Assembly: GCA_036426205.1 (NCBI GenBank)
Contig: CM071570.1
Location: 73,377,763-73,441,762, forward strand
From: Ascaphus truei
Lineage: Eukaryota > Chordata > Amphibia > Anura > Ascaphidae
Reading direction: 5' to 3'
Length of the DNA stretch: 64,000 nt
The notes under the pieces: model-generated
Told to the model about the DNA's origin: nothing
The model's input: the letters and a program-made list of their open reading frames with translations, nothing else
The model's database searches: none
Translations under genes and position numbers: made by a program
Part shown: positions 34,060 to 44,554 of the stretch, one piece after another
How the letters are laid out: the number at the start of each line of letters is the position of its first letter
Position numbering within the stretch: the stretch's first letter is position 1

Positions 34060-35430
34060 TCAGGGGGGGACCGGGAATGAATGTGAGTGAGGACTGGATT
34101 AGGGAGGTGGGGTTGTGAGTCGAGGGGCAATGAAGGGAATAATTGCCGGAGCTAGGGGGGGCACGAGTAGGAGTGGGAGGAAGCGGTAGGGAAAGGGGGT
34201 GAGGAGACGTATTTGGGTGGTTGTATAGAGGAAGGTGAGGAATAGAGGAGGTAAGGGCGGAGAGGTAAGATGAGAGAGTGAATGAAGAAGAGAGGGGGGC
34301 GTAAAGAAAGAGGATGGGGATAACTATTGGACATCGAATGAGATGGGTAGTGTAGAGTGTGGTGTGTGTGGTGGATGTGTAGTGGGGGGCGTGGGTTGTG
34401 CTGTCTGAGTTGAGTGAGGGAAGGAGAAGTCTGATGAGGAAGAGAGAGAGCGAAGTCTGAGTGGAGAGAGGGGATTCATGAGGGGAGGGAGTCTGAGGGC
34501 GGGGGGAAGTCTGAGGGGGAGGAGTTGAGGGGGGAGGAGACAGGAGAGGTCTGAGGGGGAGAGGAGAGTCTGACGGGGGGAGGAGGAGAGAGAGAGAGAG
34601 TCTGAGGGGGGAGAGAGAGAGTCTGAGGGTCGAGAGAGAGTCTGAGGGGGAGAGAGAGAGAGTGTATAAGGGAGGGAGAGGAGAGAGTTATGAGAGAGTT
34701 GAGAGGAGAGGCAATGGATCTGGAGGGAGACTGCGAGTGAGGAGAGGGAGGAGATGAGAGGAATGGAAGAGTGAGAGTGGAGCGTGAGAGTGAGAGCGAG
34801 AGTGAGGCGAGGACAAGGAGAGGTGAGAAGAGAGTGGCTGAGAAGTTGAGAGGAGAGTGATGGAGAGTCGGAGGGGAGTCGTGAGAGGCGATGTCGGAGC
34901 TGGTCGCGGAGAGGAGATGTGAGAGTCGGAGAGGGGAGTCTGTGAGGGGCGGAGGGGGAGTCGGAGAAGGAGAGTATGAGAGGAGGGAGAGGGAGAGCTG
35001 AGAGGAGAGTCGAGATGGGAGGAGGGAGATATGAGAGGAGAGAGTGAGAGTACTGAGAGGGGAGAGTGCGCTATCGAGGGAGATGAAAGAGGAGTTGGAG
35101 GGAGAGCTGAGAGGTGGAGGAGTGAGGTATCAGAGAAGGATGTAGAGGGAGATGGACGAGCGAGGAGAGAAGGTGAGAGGGAAAGAGATTTTTGGAGGTG
35201 AGAGGTGAGAGTCTGAGAGGGAGAGCGGGGAGCGGAGTGAGAGTGAGAGTGAGAGGGAGAGTAGTGGGAGAGGACATGAGCTGAGAGGGGGGCAGGGGGG
35301 GGAAGAGTGGGAGAGGGAGAGTCTGAGAGGGAGAGTGGGAGAGGGAGAGTTTGAGAGGGAGAGTCTGAGAGGGAGAGTCTGAGAGGGGGAGAGTCTGAGA
35401 GGGGGAGAGTCTGAGAGAGGGAGGGTGTGT
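34060..35430. repeat. GA-rich array with GGGAGAGTCTGAGA units
   Basis: About 1.4 kb of almost pure purine on the plus strand. It becomes a clean array of GGGAGAGTCTGAGA near 35310-35420. The serine/leucine/proline frames on the minus strand are compositional. Confidence 0.95.
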
Positions 35431-36129
35431 GTTTGTGTCTGTCTGTCTGTGAATGAATACAGACACCAACCCACAGTCAGTCAGTCACCCACCCAAGTGT
35501 CAGTCAGTCACCCAAGTGTCAGTCACACACGAGTCAGTCAGTCAAAGTGTCAGTCACCCACCCCGTCACCCCCCCCCCACAACCACTCTCTCTCTCTGTC
35601 TAGTTAACATTATGCCCCCCCCTGAAAACATTTCTGCGGACGCCCATGTATATATATATCCTTTTTCAGCCTCAATCTAAACCTGTTGCTTTTCCAGATG
35701 TAAGAATATATTTAGCCGAGCAGATATATGAAACACTGTATCGCTCCATGCTAAATGACCAGGCATTGCTCTCGGAGTAAGATGTCAGCATCACACAGCC
35801 CATGTCCTCGAATGATCTGTAGATTTCGCAGCATGAGACTAGCAATATTTCTCTATACTAACAGAAGAAGACTTACTTGGCAGAGTATTTAAAGCTGTAA
35901 TTCTTTTTAAAGCAAAGACTGTTGGCTTACGGATGTTCTCTTTACACAGTCGTTTGTAGCGAAAATAAATGATTGCACCTTCAAATGTGTCCCATCGGGG
36001 AGTCGTGGGAGCGTTAGCTGTACAGCCACAAAAAGTCAAATGTGAATTAACCAAAAGGTAGACCGACTGTATTTTGACTTGTATTAGCAATGGACCAGAT
36101 TTTTTTTTCAATGGCGACATTTATTGTCC

Positions 36130-36436
36130 CCTTTTGAAGCATTGATCCCCCCGCAGCCCGATATTCCTACCAGTAAAAGTTACTAGCATGTCAGTTCCCT
36201 CCAGGAGGAACAAAATGTGTGGTTTAAATCTTCTGCGTCACGCAAACTGGTAAAAAGCCATCTGGTGTGGCTTCTACGATGTCACGGCTTCCTACTGGCC
36301 CTGGACACAGAAGAGTTATACCTCAAGAAGTAATGCCATTACCTTTACCGTTAGCTTCCATCCTGTAAAAGAAAGGGGGGGGGAGGGGGGCGGGAGGAGG
36401 CAGGGATAGGTAGGGGAACTGCTACTTTAATATAGA
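36130..36436. mobile_element. TTAA-type MITE copy
   Basis: Left end TTTTGAAGCATTGATCCCCC and, reversed, right end ATATTAAAGTAGCAGTTCCCC. The interior keeps GGCTTCTACGATGTCACGGC and the degenerate CTACTGGCC block of the family, plus a G-rich run at 36376-36405. Confidence 0.55.
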
Positions 36437-36570
36437 GTTCTTCTCCAGAACAGGAAAGCTGCCTCACAGCATATTGTTTATGGCCCAAAGTGAGTGACAG
36501 TGGGTCATATGCGACTGTGATACTGTAAGCATGAAAATACACTCATCACACGTTGGCGTCTACAGATCAA

Positions 36571-37810
36571 CAGTGTTTCTCAACCTTTTTATTCTCTACA
36601 CGGCACTCCTACCAAAATGATCCCATTCCTTAGGCAGTGTAACGAGCACTCACCACAAACAGGACGGGACAGCGAGGCTGAGGTGGGGATAGTGATATAC
36701 ACCGACCTACAACCGCGTAACCGCGTCCAGAGTGCAGAGTGAAGGTCGTGTAGCCGGGTCAGGGTAGCAGAGGTCAGCATAGTCATGTTACTCGCCGTGG
36801 TCTAGGATTGGAGAAGTCGGATGGTCGCTGTGCGTAGCCGGGGTCCAGGAGTTGTGAAGGTGGGAGTCCAAATACAAGGTCAGGGGTCAGAGAAGGACGC
36901 GGTCCGGGTACAAGCTGAGGTCAAAGGTAACAGAAATCAAGGCAGAATGCAAGAGCAACCGCAGGGCAGCAGGATGCTTGAGGCAAGCACTTCGAAACAT
37001 AAACAGAAGTTTATGCTCAGCCAATTTGACTCAGGGCTGGCTGAGCATATAAGGGGCAGGGAGCCAATGGGAAGGCTTGCTGGCAATGACTCATGAACAA
37101 TTACAGATAGGTTGTCCAGTGATAGGCAGGGGCGGAGTGCACCGAAGGTGCGGAGTAATTGATGTTGTTAACCCCTTGCATGTCCCTGGGGAATCGGCGC
37201 TGGCGTGGAGTGTGAACCGGAGCGACCTCCGTTACGTCACGGAACGCGGTGCAGGGGCGGAGCCTAGGTCCGGTCATGGTAGTGGGAATGCGGCGCACAC
37301 GCGAGAAGCATCACCGGCGACGTCACGGGGCGGGGCCTAAAACCAATCCGTGAGGTGTCCCACCGACTGACAGCATGACTCCTGTGCAGAACCTCAGAGT
37401 GAGGCACATCGCCCATCCCGTCGCGGGACGCGTCACAGGGAGGGGGCCGAGGTCCAATCCTCACAGGCAGCTCATCCTTTTTTTTTAATCAATTGTCCCA
37501 TTTATTTCAGTTTTCATTAAACTGAAAAGATCCATGTAATTACAGTATAATGTTACAATCACAGTATTATTATAATTACGGTTTGTAAATATAATTGTAA
37601 CATTTACGTTTTCTACCATGTCATGCAAACTTGTTTTTTTTTTTTTTAAATTAACAATAAGTTCCCTTGCGATCAGTGGGTCAGCAAAAACATTGTAGCA
37701 TTTGGGTTGACACATTAAAATAATATTGTAATTAGTTTCCCACAAAGGCACCCTTAACGTTAGTCTGAGGCACCCTTGGATAGCACGGCAAAACACTTGA
37801 GAAAACACTT
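36571..37810. mobile_element. hAT-like element of about 1.24 kb
   Basis: The left end CAGTGTTTCTCAACC and the reversed right end AAGTGTTTTCTCAAGTG are imperfect inverted repeats, followed by similar subterminal blocks (CACGGCACTCCT; TGCCGTGCTATCC). TCTACAGA and TCTATAGA near the two edges may be an imperfect duplication, but the boundary is uncertain. The left two-thirds is GC-richer, with GTCACGGAACGCG/GTCGCGGGACGCGTCAC blocks. Confidence 0.6.
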
Positions 37811-39657
37811 CTATAGACAAATCTGATCCCATCCCAGCCCATAGCCCAGACTTTCACATATTACTGCTGGAGGCAGAGATTTAAACACACTCCTAAATAA
37901 TATGGAATGAAATTAGGGGTTTGTAAAGTATGAATTTCATTATAAGAAAGAAAGAAAAAAAAAGTCAAACCGCCAAAGCATTTTCGCCTCAATAATTCAT
38001 ATTATAAGCAACGTAACAGCATAAAGGAGGCTCATAAAAAGTGAAGCTCCGAACTGATCTGCCCTGCATGTGGTTCTGTTTTGCACAGCTCAGCAGCAAA
38101 ATGAAAAGCTAGTAGAAATCCAAGCTTTAGTTGGAAAGGGAATGGGAAAAATATACAAGCATCCGACAAAAATAGCAGGTGCTAAATAAGCCACTGTTCA
38201 GAAACTAGAAATCCTATTCCGAATGCCTGTACAGCTATAGGGCCATATTTATCAAGCGGTGCGGTCACAGGGGCACCTTCCGTCCCATTCACCCGAATTG
38301 GGCTGCAAAGTGCCCGCTGGAATCAGGAGGAACATTATGGAAAAGCACTGTGTAGTGAATATGGGCCCGGCGAACCTTGGGATTTAAAACTTTGACGTTA
38401 AATGTCGTTTTGCCCTCAATGGTTTGATGTTCTCCCTCTGTACCAGTAAAGGACATTGCAGTAGTTTAGCCAATGGTTCCACTTTGCTGGAGTACAAGTT
38501 AAAATGGTATTGGGGAAAAAAGTCCACAGCCCTCTCGCTCCTGGGACTCGATAAGTAGAGCAACGGAGAGAGAGATTCGTTTTAAAGTGGACTAACATTT
38601 CACGTCATAAGGGCTTGCACGAATGGTACCTGGAGGTGGCAGTAAGATAGGTATTTGGGGGCTGTAGTAGCAGCAGTATTTGTTGCTGTGTATTGGGGTG
38701 TATGTGGAGGACATGCCCGCCAAGCACTTCACCAGGCTGATATTACAGGAGAAGTGAGGAAAAGCAGGGAACTGGTAGAAATGCAGCGATTCCCTTTAAA
38801 ACTTCATGAAGATTTTGTATAAAAGCTCCAAATATACCAAGGTGTGTTCGGGTTTAGAGACAGCTCTTGAGCTCTAAAAGCAGGGACGTCCATGCTCAAT
38901 CCTTCGAGGATCAGCAACAGGTCAGGTTTTTAGGACAATATACACCTAAGCTAGTTGCCTTCGTGAGAATTAGTGCAAGGTTATTTGGTTAATTAAGAGT
39001 GGTGACGCAATGACAACAACATGAGAACACGACACAAAACAACAACTCTGCTTTAAGCATTGTTACGTGTATTTATGGAAGCCAATTACATTGTTACGTT
39101 CTTTACAACATTTTTTTGTGTGTCTCAATTAAACTAATAGATTGGAGAATAAGAAAAAAAAAAAAGAGTATTCTTATTCTCATTTTGTTTGAAATGTCAT
39201 ATTTCACATAGATGAGATCTAAGGTTCGAACAAAACATAGGAATTTATACACATTTGCACATCTCTATTATTATTATTTTTTACTTATTTATTTTATTTG
39301 TCTTTGTCAATAAACTGGGTAAAAAGTTTTTTTTTTTTTTTTTTTTTTTAAATTTTGTTTTAATTTTAATGAAGGCAAAGTGAATCCTTCTATTTATCAT
39401 AAAATGACTCCCTTTCAAACTTGTGATCTTCAACATCACTCAGAATGCAACGGATTGAATTATTCAGGTATTGCCAATTACACACGTTAGTATGTACAAC
39501 TACTTACTGCAAGAAGGAAAATACCAACACCATGTGCCAGCTGCAATATAGATCGTTTACATACAGATCCCAACCGCAGCAGCTGACAGCACCCAACATG
39601 TGGAGAAGCAGAAGCTTCACGAGAACCCCCAATGAGAGACCTCTCCCCCTTCCTTAC
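37811..39657. other. rin2 intron next to the start-codon exon
   Basis: AT-rich, with long A and T runs (for example 39328-39350). No alternative exon was recognised. It ends in the rin2 donor GTAAGG at 39652-39657 (minus strand). Confidence 0.5.
38240..38368. mobile_element. small palindromic MITE-like element
   Basis: Left GGGCCATATTTATCAAG and right GTGAATATGGGCCC are inverted repeats about 129 bp apart. No clear target duplication was found. Confidence 0.45.
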
Positions 39658-39802
39658 CTTAAAGAAGTGTCCTCGGTTGTCCAGGCGAGAGACTGCCATG
39701 GTCACCGGAGAGGTCTGCTGCGGGGCGGCACTCCTGCTTTCCCAGCACTGCTGACAGGCAAAAGACATTTTTAATAGTTAGTCCAGTCTGAAGGAAATTC
39801 CT
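39658..39802 (-). CDS. rin2: rin2 first visible exon with the start codon
   Basis: The coding part is 39658-39768 on the minus strand: 37 codons ending at AAG with the donor GTAAGG. The last residues, SRLDNRGHFFK, match the vertebrate RIN2 N-terminus that precedes LIDT. The exon probably begins at 39802 after a strong acceptor (T-rich tract, GGCTTTGCAG), giving 34 bases of 5' UTR. An in-frame TAA lies 9 bases before the ATG. Two in-frame ATGs exist: 39768 (context AAAATGT) and 39699 (context ACCATGG, much stronger). The shorter start gives MAVSRLDNRGHFFK, close to the second methionine of the human protein as I recall it. At least one non-coding exon and the promoter should lie at higher coordinates; neither was identified. 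Confidence 0.9.
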
Positions 39803-40300
39803 CTGCAAAGCCACAAAAAAAAACAGTCACAACACGCAGCCTGCCAAGATCCTTCCAGTCAGCACTGCCCCGGTCACTCATTTCCTACCAGCGCCTCTCC
39901 CCGGGCTCCTTGTTTCTCAGGTCTGAACCCCTGTACCTAGAAAGGGACTTTAACCACCCGGCTCTTGTCTTCATGCAGGTAACAGTACAGCATGGGACAG
40001 TGATAGCAGAGCATGGCATGTGGATGTCTGCCTACCTTCTCATTGCATTCACTTTGAACTTAAAGAGAAACAACTGGGGTATGTCCTTATGCCTACTGAT
40101 CGGAAACTATTCGGGCAGCGGGAGGGATTGCTGGGGGAGGCTAGGTAACTCGTTCTGTGCTGGAGGAGTTTGCAATGCATTGCCCAGCAGTGAGCTGCAG
40201 ATGCCTGTGGCATTACATGTGTTAAAGCGCCTCCTTCTCTAACTTGGTGGGTTAACCGTTAACTCTAAAACACGAGCACCCAGTTGGCCGCAGCTACCAC

Positions 40301-40409
40301 CTCCCCCCCTCACACCCCCTCCCCCCCACTCACAACCCCCCCCCCCCCCCCCCCCCCCTCCCCCACCCCCCCTCCCCCCCCTCACACCCCCTCCCTCCCC
40401 CCCCTCACA
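40301..40409. repeat. poly-C tract (G-rich on the rin2 coding strand)
   Basis: CCCCCCCTCACACC-type units with a run of about 20 C. On the minus strand this is a dense series of G runs able to form G-quadruplexes. It lies about 500-600 bp upstream of the rin2 start-codon exon. Confidence 0.95.
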
Positions 40410-43400
40410 ATGTATCCTGATATTACTAAGGTAACATCTATTGTTACAGTTTGCAGCTCAAACTGCTGGATATATTGGCAACAAATGATCCCAAACGGTA
40501 AAGTATTACAAAGATTTTGCACTGCTGGAGAGGCGTGCTAAAACCGGCTACAGAAAAAAAAAATTTTAATTAAAAAAAGGTAGTAAGTATCATCTAATAC
40601 TACAAAACGGATTTATTTAAAAGCACACATGTAGGATATTGCTTGGATTGCTCCTTTATAGACGTGGGAGGGGAGGAGGAAATATTCACAGACATTTGGT
40701 GAACATGCCCTGCTAGGAATTTCTCACAATTGACAATGTTCACCAACAATCACCAAGCTGTCTTATCTCAATAATGACCAGCAAAGTCACCATTGCTGGG
40801 CTCGTGATTTAAATCCAAGCATGTGTTGTCCATGACTCCAGGCAAGCAGTGTAAAGTCACACCGACAAGACACCTGTTCCTAGAGAGCAGGAGCCAAAGG
40901 GGGAGGAGGAGCGGGGTGTTAATACATGTATTATTTTCCCAAGCCTTTGAATGGACAATATGTGTTGGTTTTATTTTGTTCCCAGAGAGCCCCGCACACA
41001 GATCACCCAACGCATGGGGTGCATTTCCTTCTAGTGTAATATAAAAGATTGCAAGTATCACACTTGCATAAATTGCATCTCTATACTGTAACCGTGGAGG
41101 GGTTTTTGTTTAACTTTCCTAGAATAACCCCCCTCCTCCATGCTGTCCCCTTTCACCCCAGTAGGATCTGATTTCAAAGCCTGCTCCATCTGTTTGTGGA
41201 TATCCAACACCTGGATTTCCCCAACACATGCACACAAGGAAAGCACAGTCATGGCACGCAGATTGTCTGCAATTTTTAACACGCGCTTCAAATTTTTCAT
41301 CATTATCTTGGAAAAAGCTAAACAGAAGTCATGTTGATTCATTAAAGAATTCACATTACTGAATGTAGCCAAGTTTTTTTGGGGGGGTTGAGCCAAGTTC
41401 TAGTTTTTGGTCTATGTAATGTGATTGCAAACTGCAAGCGTAAGGTTTTATGTCGACCCTTAAGACGTGCAAGATTGCAGTCAAATGTGACCTGAATCCA
41501 TTCGGTTTATTTGTGCTAATGTTGCGGACCACTCGGCTCATCTGCATGGGATACAACTGAGGCACGAGATTCAAAATCGGCACAGAGCATGGTCACATTA
41601 GGAGGAAAACATGTAACGTTACCTTAACAGCAATTCCTTCGAAGCCCTCAGACATACAGGCTCATATTCAATAGATGCATCAAATGACATTTTTTTTGGA
41701 AGCTGATGCATCATGCGTTGTTGCCACCACACATTTGACAACGAGTGAAAAGACTCTGCGTTATGTATGGGGGAACCTCACTTCTGAATTAACAGTAAGG
41801 CCTCAATTATACCAGAAACTGCAGAGCGATCCGGTGATACCATCGTAGCGGCACTACTGTACATGTGCACATGCAGAAGCGATTTGTAGCACAACAGCAG
41901 AGGAGAAATGACCAGTTCATCACTTCCTGGTTTGTTTAAGATGCACCGTGATTGGCCGTGCCAATGACGTGATGCGGCCGTCACCTGTGAAAAACAAAAT
42001 CTCAAATCGCTTCACGAGACTGAAGCTTTGCAGCACGTCGCAGCGCTACCGTTGCGATTGGTATGTGCGCTTTCATTGCATTTGATTGTTTTTTTTTTTA
42101 AGCTGCGCGGCGTCGATTTCTGGTTTAATCACGGCCTAAGGCTACTCTACGACATATATCAAAATACACACATCTAAAACACCCATCTGAAATGTACATA
42201 CTTAACCATGTTATTAAAATGGCAATCGCAAACCTCATTCCATGTATTTTGTATGCTGTTTATATGTACGCATAGCTGAAGTACACTACACATCTATGCA
42301 TCAGCCCCCAGTCTTTATGGGGATTGTCACCGCTCTCATAGGTCTCTGCCTATTTGCTATTCTTATTCACGTATAAAGCATCGCCGTATGCCACAACACA
42401 AGTACAGTGATGGCGTGAGAGACCACATTGAAATGACCAGATTAAACACAGGTAGAGAAGGGGAAGAGCACCCAGCTCCAGGGAAGTAACCAGTTCTTTC
42501 AGAGCAAATGTACAATTTAGCTCACAAAATCCACAGGGCTTGGCGTCCCTTGTATGCTCACATCATTAATTACTCATTTCCTCTTTATACTATGATTAGC
42601 ACTCGATATGTGCTGTGCCAGTTTTTCACCACCCAACATGGCAAATGAATTGTGCTGCCACCTCCCACGTTTAACTGAATTGCATCATAATCCACTTAAT
42701 ACTGAACAATGCCGTCCATATATCATTTGCACACCACCCACAAGTTATTCAAACCTCACATGGTAAGAGACAGACCTGGCACAAAGTATTACAGGTATGA
42801 GCGCACACACACACACACTTTCAAGCATTCACATTAACAAGGTCACCTTGTTCTATTAGTAAACTCCTATAGTACTAAGGGCTTATGTTACCTTTGAACA
42901 AGTTTGACTTATTATTATGGAACGTAAAAACCTGCTGTTTCCTGTTACAGAAATTCATGTTTTTTTTCTGCCTAATAAATGCACATTTTATGACTGCTAT
43001 AAAGAGGATTTAAAAAAGGAAAATCTAAATCTGATTTTTATTTTGTAAACTTTTTTTTGTTTAAGGGAGAAAAATAATATTGTGAAAGGGAATGCAATGC
43101 TACTGCAGCAAACCCTTGCATTTTGTTATGCTACCTGAGCCCCGACATCCGGGCACTCCCAGGTTCCAGAGACGTTTGTTTTTGTGTGTGCCAGATTTTA
43201 CACAAACCCCCCCAAATATGGTCACCAGGGCTACAAACATATATGTGGGGTCACAAATAGAAAGCCACAATGTCCAGCTGGCCTCAGCTATTTTGGAGGT
43301 TAGTGGCTCCTCCCCTAGGGTTTAAGCTTGCCCCTCCCCAGTCTCCAAGTAAGCAGTTAACATGCAGCTGGTTGTGACAGATGCAATGCGATAATTATTC

Positions 43401-43463
43401 CTCTAACTATAGAGGTAAATAAGAATTTTAATCGGTTAGTGTTAGGACCTGCAATATTTGGCC
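40410..43463. other. region upstream of the rin2 start exon, no gene called
   Basis: No CpG-island promoter or convincing exon was found. 40550-40662 ends with TTGCTTGGATTGCTCCTTTA, the terminus of the TTAA-type MITE family, so it is a probable fragment. A 112-codon minus-strand frame at 41058-41396 has no recognised similarity. 42781-42830 has a short CA run. Confidence 0.45.
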
Positions 43464-43860
43464 ATGCCTTGAAGTGGCTTGCAGGCTTAAAATGCTTTGG
43501 CCAAAGATATACAACAAAAAAAAAACAAAAATGCCCAAAGCTACTTCCAATGTGACAAAAATACAGTGCAATACCTATATATCTTTTGTAAAAGGGTCAT
43601 TTAGTTTAACTAGTTTAAACCTTTGGCCAAAGCATCTTAAGCCTGCTGCCACTTACAAGGCATGACCGTAGCAGTTCCTAACAGGTTTCTCAGAGCTTGT
43701 TGGGAATCTGTCTGCTTTGGCCAAAGAGTTTAACCAAATGACCCTTTATGTATAAGAGATATATATGTATTTCACTGTATATTTCTGTCATATTCGATGT
43801 AGCTTTGGGCTTCTTTGTTTTTTTGTTATATACATTTAGCCACGCCTAGTAGCACTCCAA
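43464..43860. repeat. nested palindromes built on TTTGGCCAAAG
   Basis: There are two superimposed inverted repeats. CATGCCTTGAAGTGGCTTGC with CTTTGGCCAAAG (43464-43506) pairs with 43621-43664. The following 43506-43630 is an inverted copy of 43715-43850: AAAGGGTCATTTAG faces AAATGACCCTTT, and GCCCAAAGCTAC faces GTAGCTTTGGGC. A further copy in the orientation of 43715 is at 51885-52060. No known family name comes to mind. Confidence 0.8.
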
Positions 43861-43984
43861 TTGACACTTATATACACACACTATATATATATAATATATA
43901 CACACACATAATACATATATTACGCGGTATTTTTTTATTTTTTTTAGAGCTTGCTGGGTATCTTTGTGTTTATTAAATGTTATA

Positions 43985-44425
43985 TTAACCCATAACCATA
44001 TGAAAAGGAGGCTATGTAGTTGCGCTCTCCCATACTCCTTTGAAAAACTCGCCTAGAGTGACGAAACGCGTTAGGTTTAGCATACAACGACACGTCATCA
44101 CGCAGTGAGCGCAACTAGGCCGGGTCGCGCTTGGAGCACAGCGGTGGCCATGAGTTTCAAGTTTCCAAAAGAGCAGAGCCTGGAGATCACAGATTTTGGC
44201 TTGAGGCATCATCTAGTTCCAGCAGATCGCTGTTCACTTCGGGGAGGATTATCGTTGCGGAATCGGCCAGTTGGCGATGATATTGTTATTCACATATGCC
44301 TATATTTTACCTACCCTTGTAGTGAGCCTTTTCCCTCCCTTCCCCATCATGAAATCTTTCTTTTTTACGCTATGGGACGTGCGCTTTCTCCTTTCTCTTT
44401 CCATAACTATATGAGCAAACAATAA
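43985..44425 (+). mobile_element. Penelope-like 5' region (candidate)
   Basis: GTAGTTGCGCTC (about 44017) is inversely repeated by GAGCGCAACTAG (about 44107). Between them is GAGTGACGAAACGCGTTAGG, the GAAAC-GCG-TTA end of a hammerhead-like motif. A frame beginning ATGAGTTTCAAG at 44150 stays open to 44425, with no domain recognised. Assignment rests on similarity of layout to 55358-56000 and is tentative. Confidence 0.4.
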
Positions 44426-44554
44426 CTATATGGTATGCAGAGCTTTAGAGTTTTTACAAGCATTACAATACGAGCTAAATAATACAGGTGGCATAAGTGC
44501 ATCAAGACACAAGTGTAACATTGGGAAAAAGTTGTCTCTACCACAGAGCTTACA

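Larger units (their letters stand above)
32123..35648. mobile_element. 3.5-kb hAT-like element inflated by satellites
   Basis: The terminal inverted repeats CATGGGCGTCCGCAG and CTGCGGACGCCCATG are perfect. They are flanked by TATATATA on both sides, which is compatible with an 8-bp duplication but ambiguous because that sequence is self-complementary. The left subterminal region GGGGGGGCATGGGGGGGCGC has a C-rich counterpart at the right. The interior is mostly TG-rich (32540-33340) and GA-rich (34060-35430) arrays plus a second hAT-like end at 32335. No transposase was found, and all long frames are repeat-derived. Confidence 0.75.

Noticed and set aside
35071..35474. Ser/Leu/Pro-rich minus frames
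   Set aside because: Produced by the GGGAGAGTCTGAGA array.
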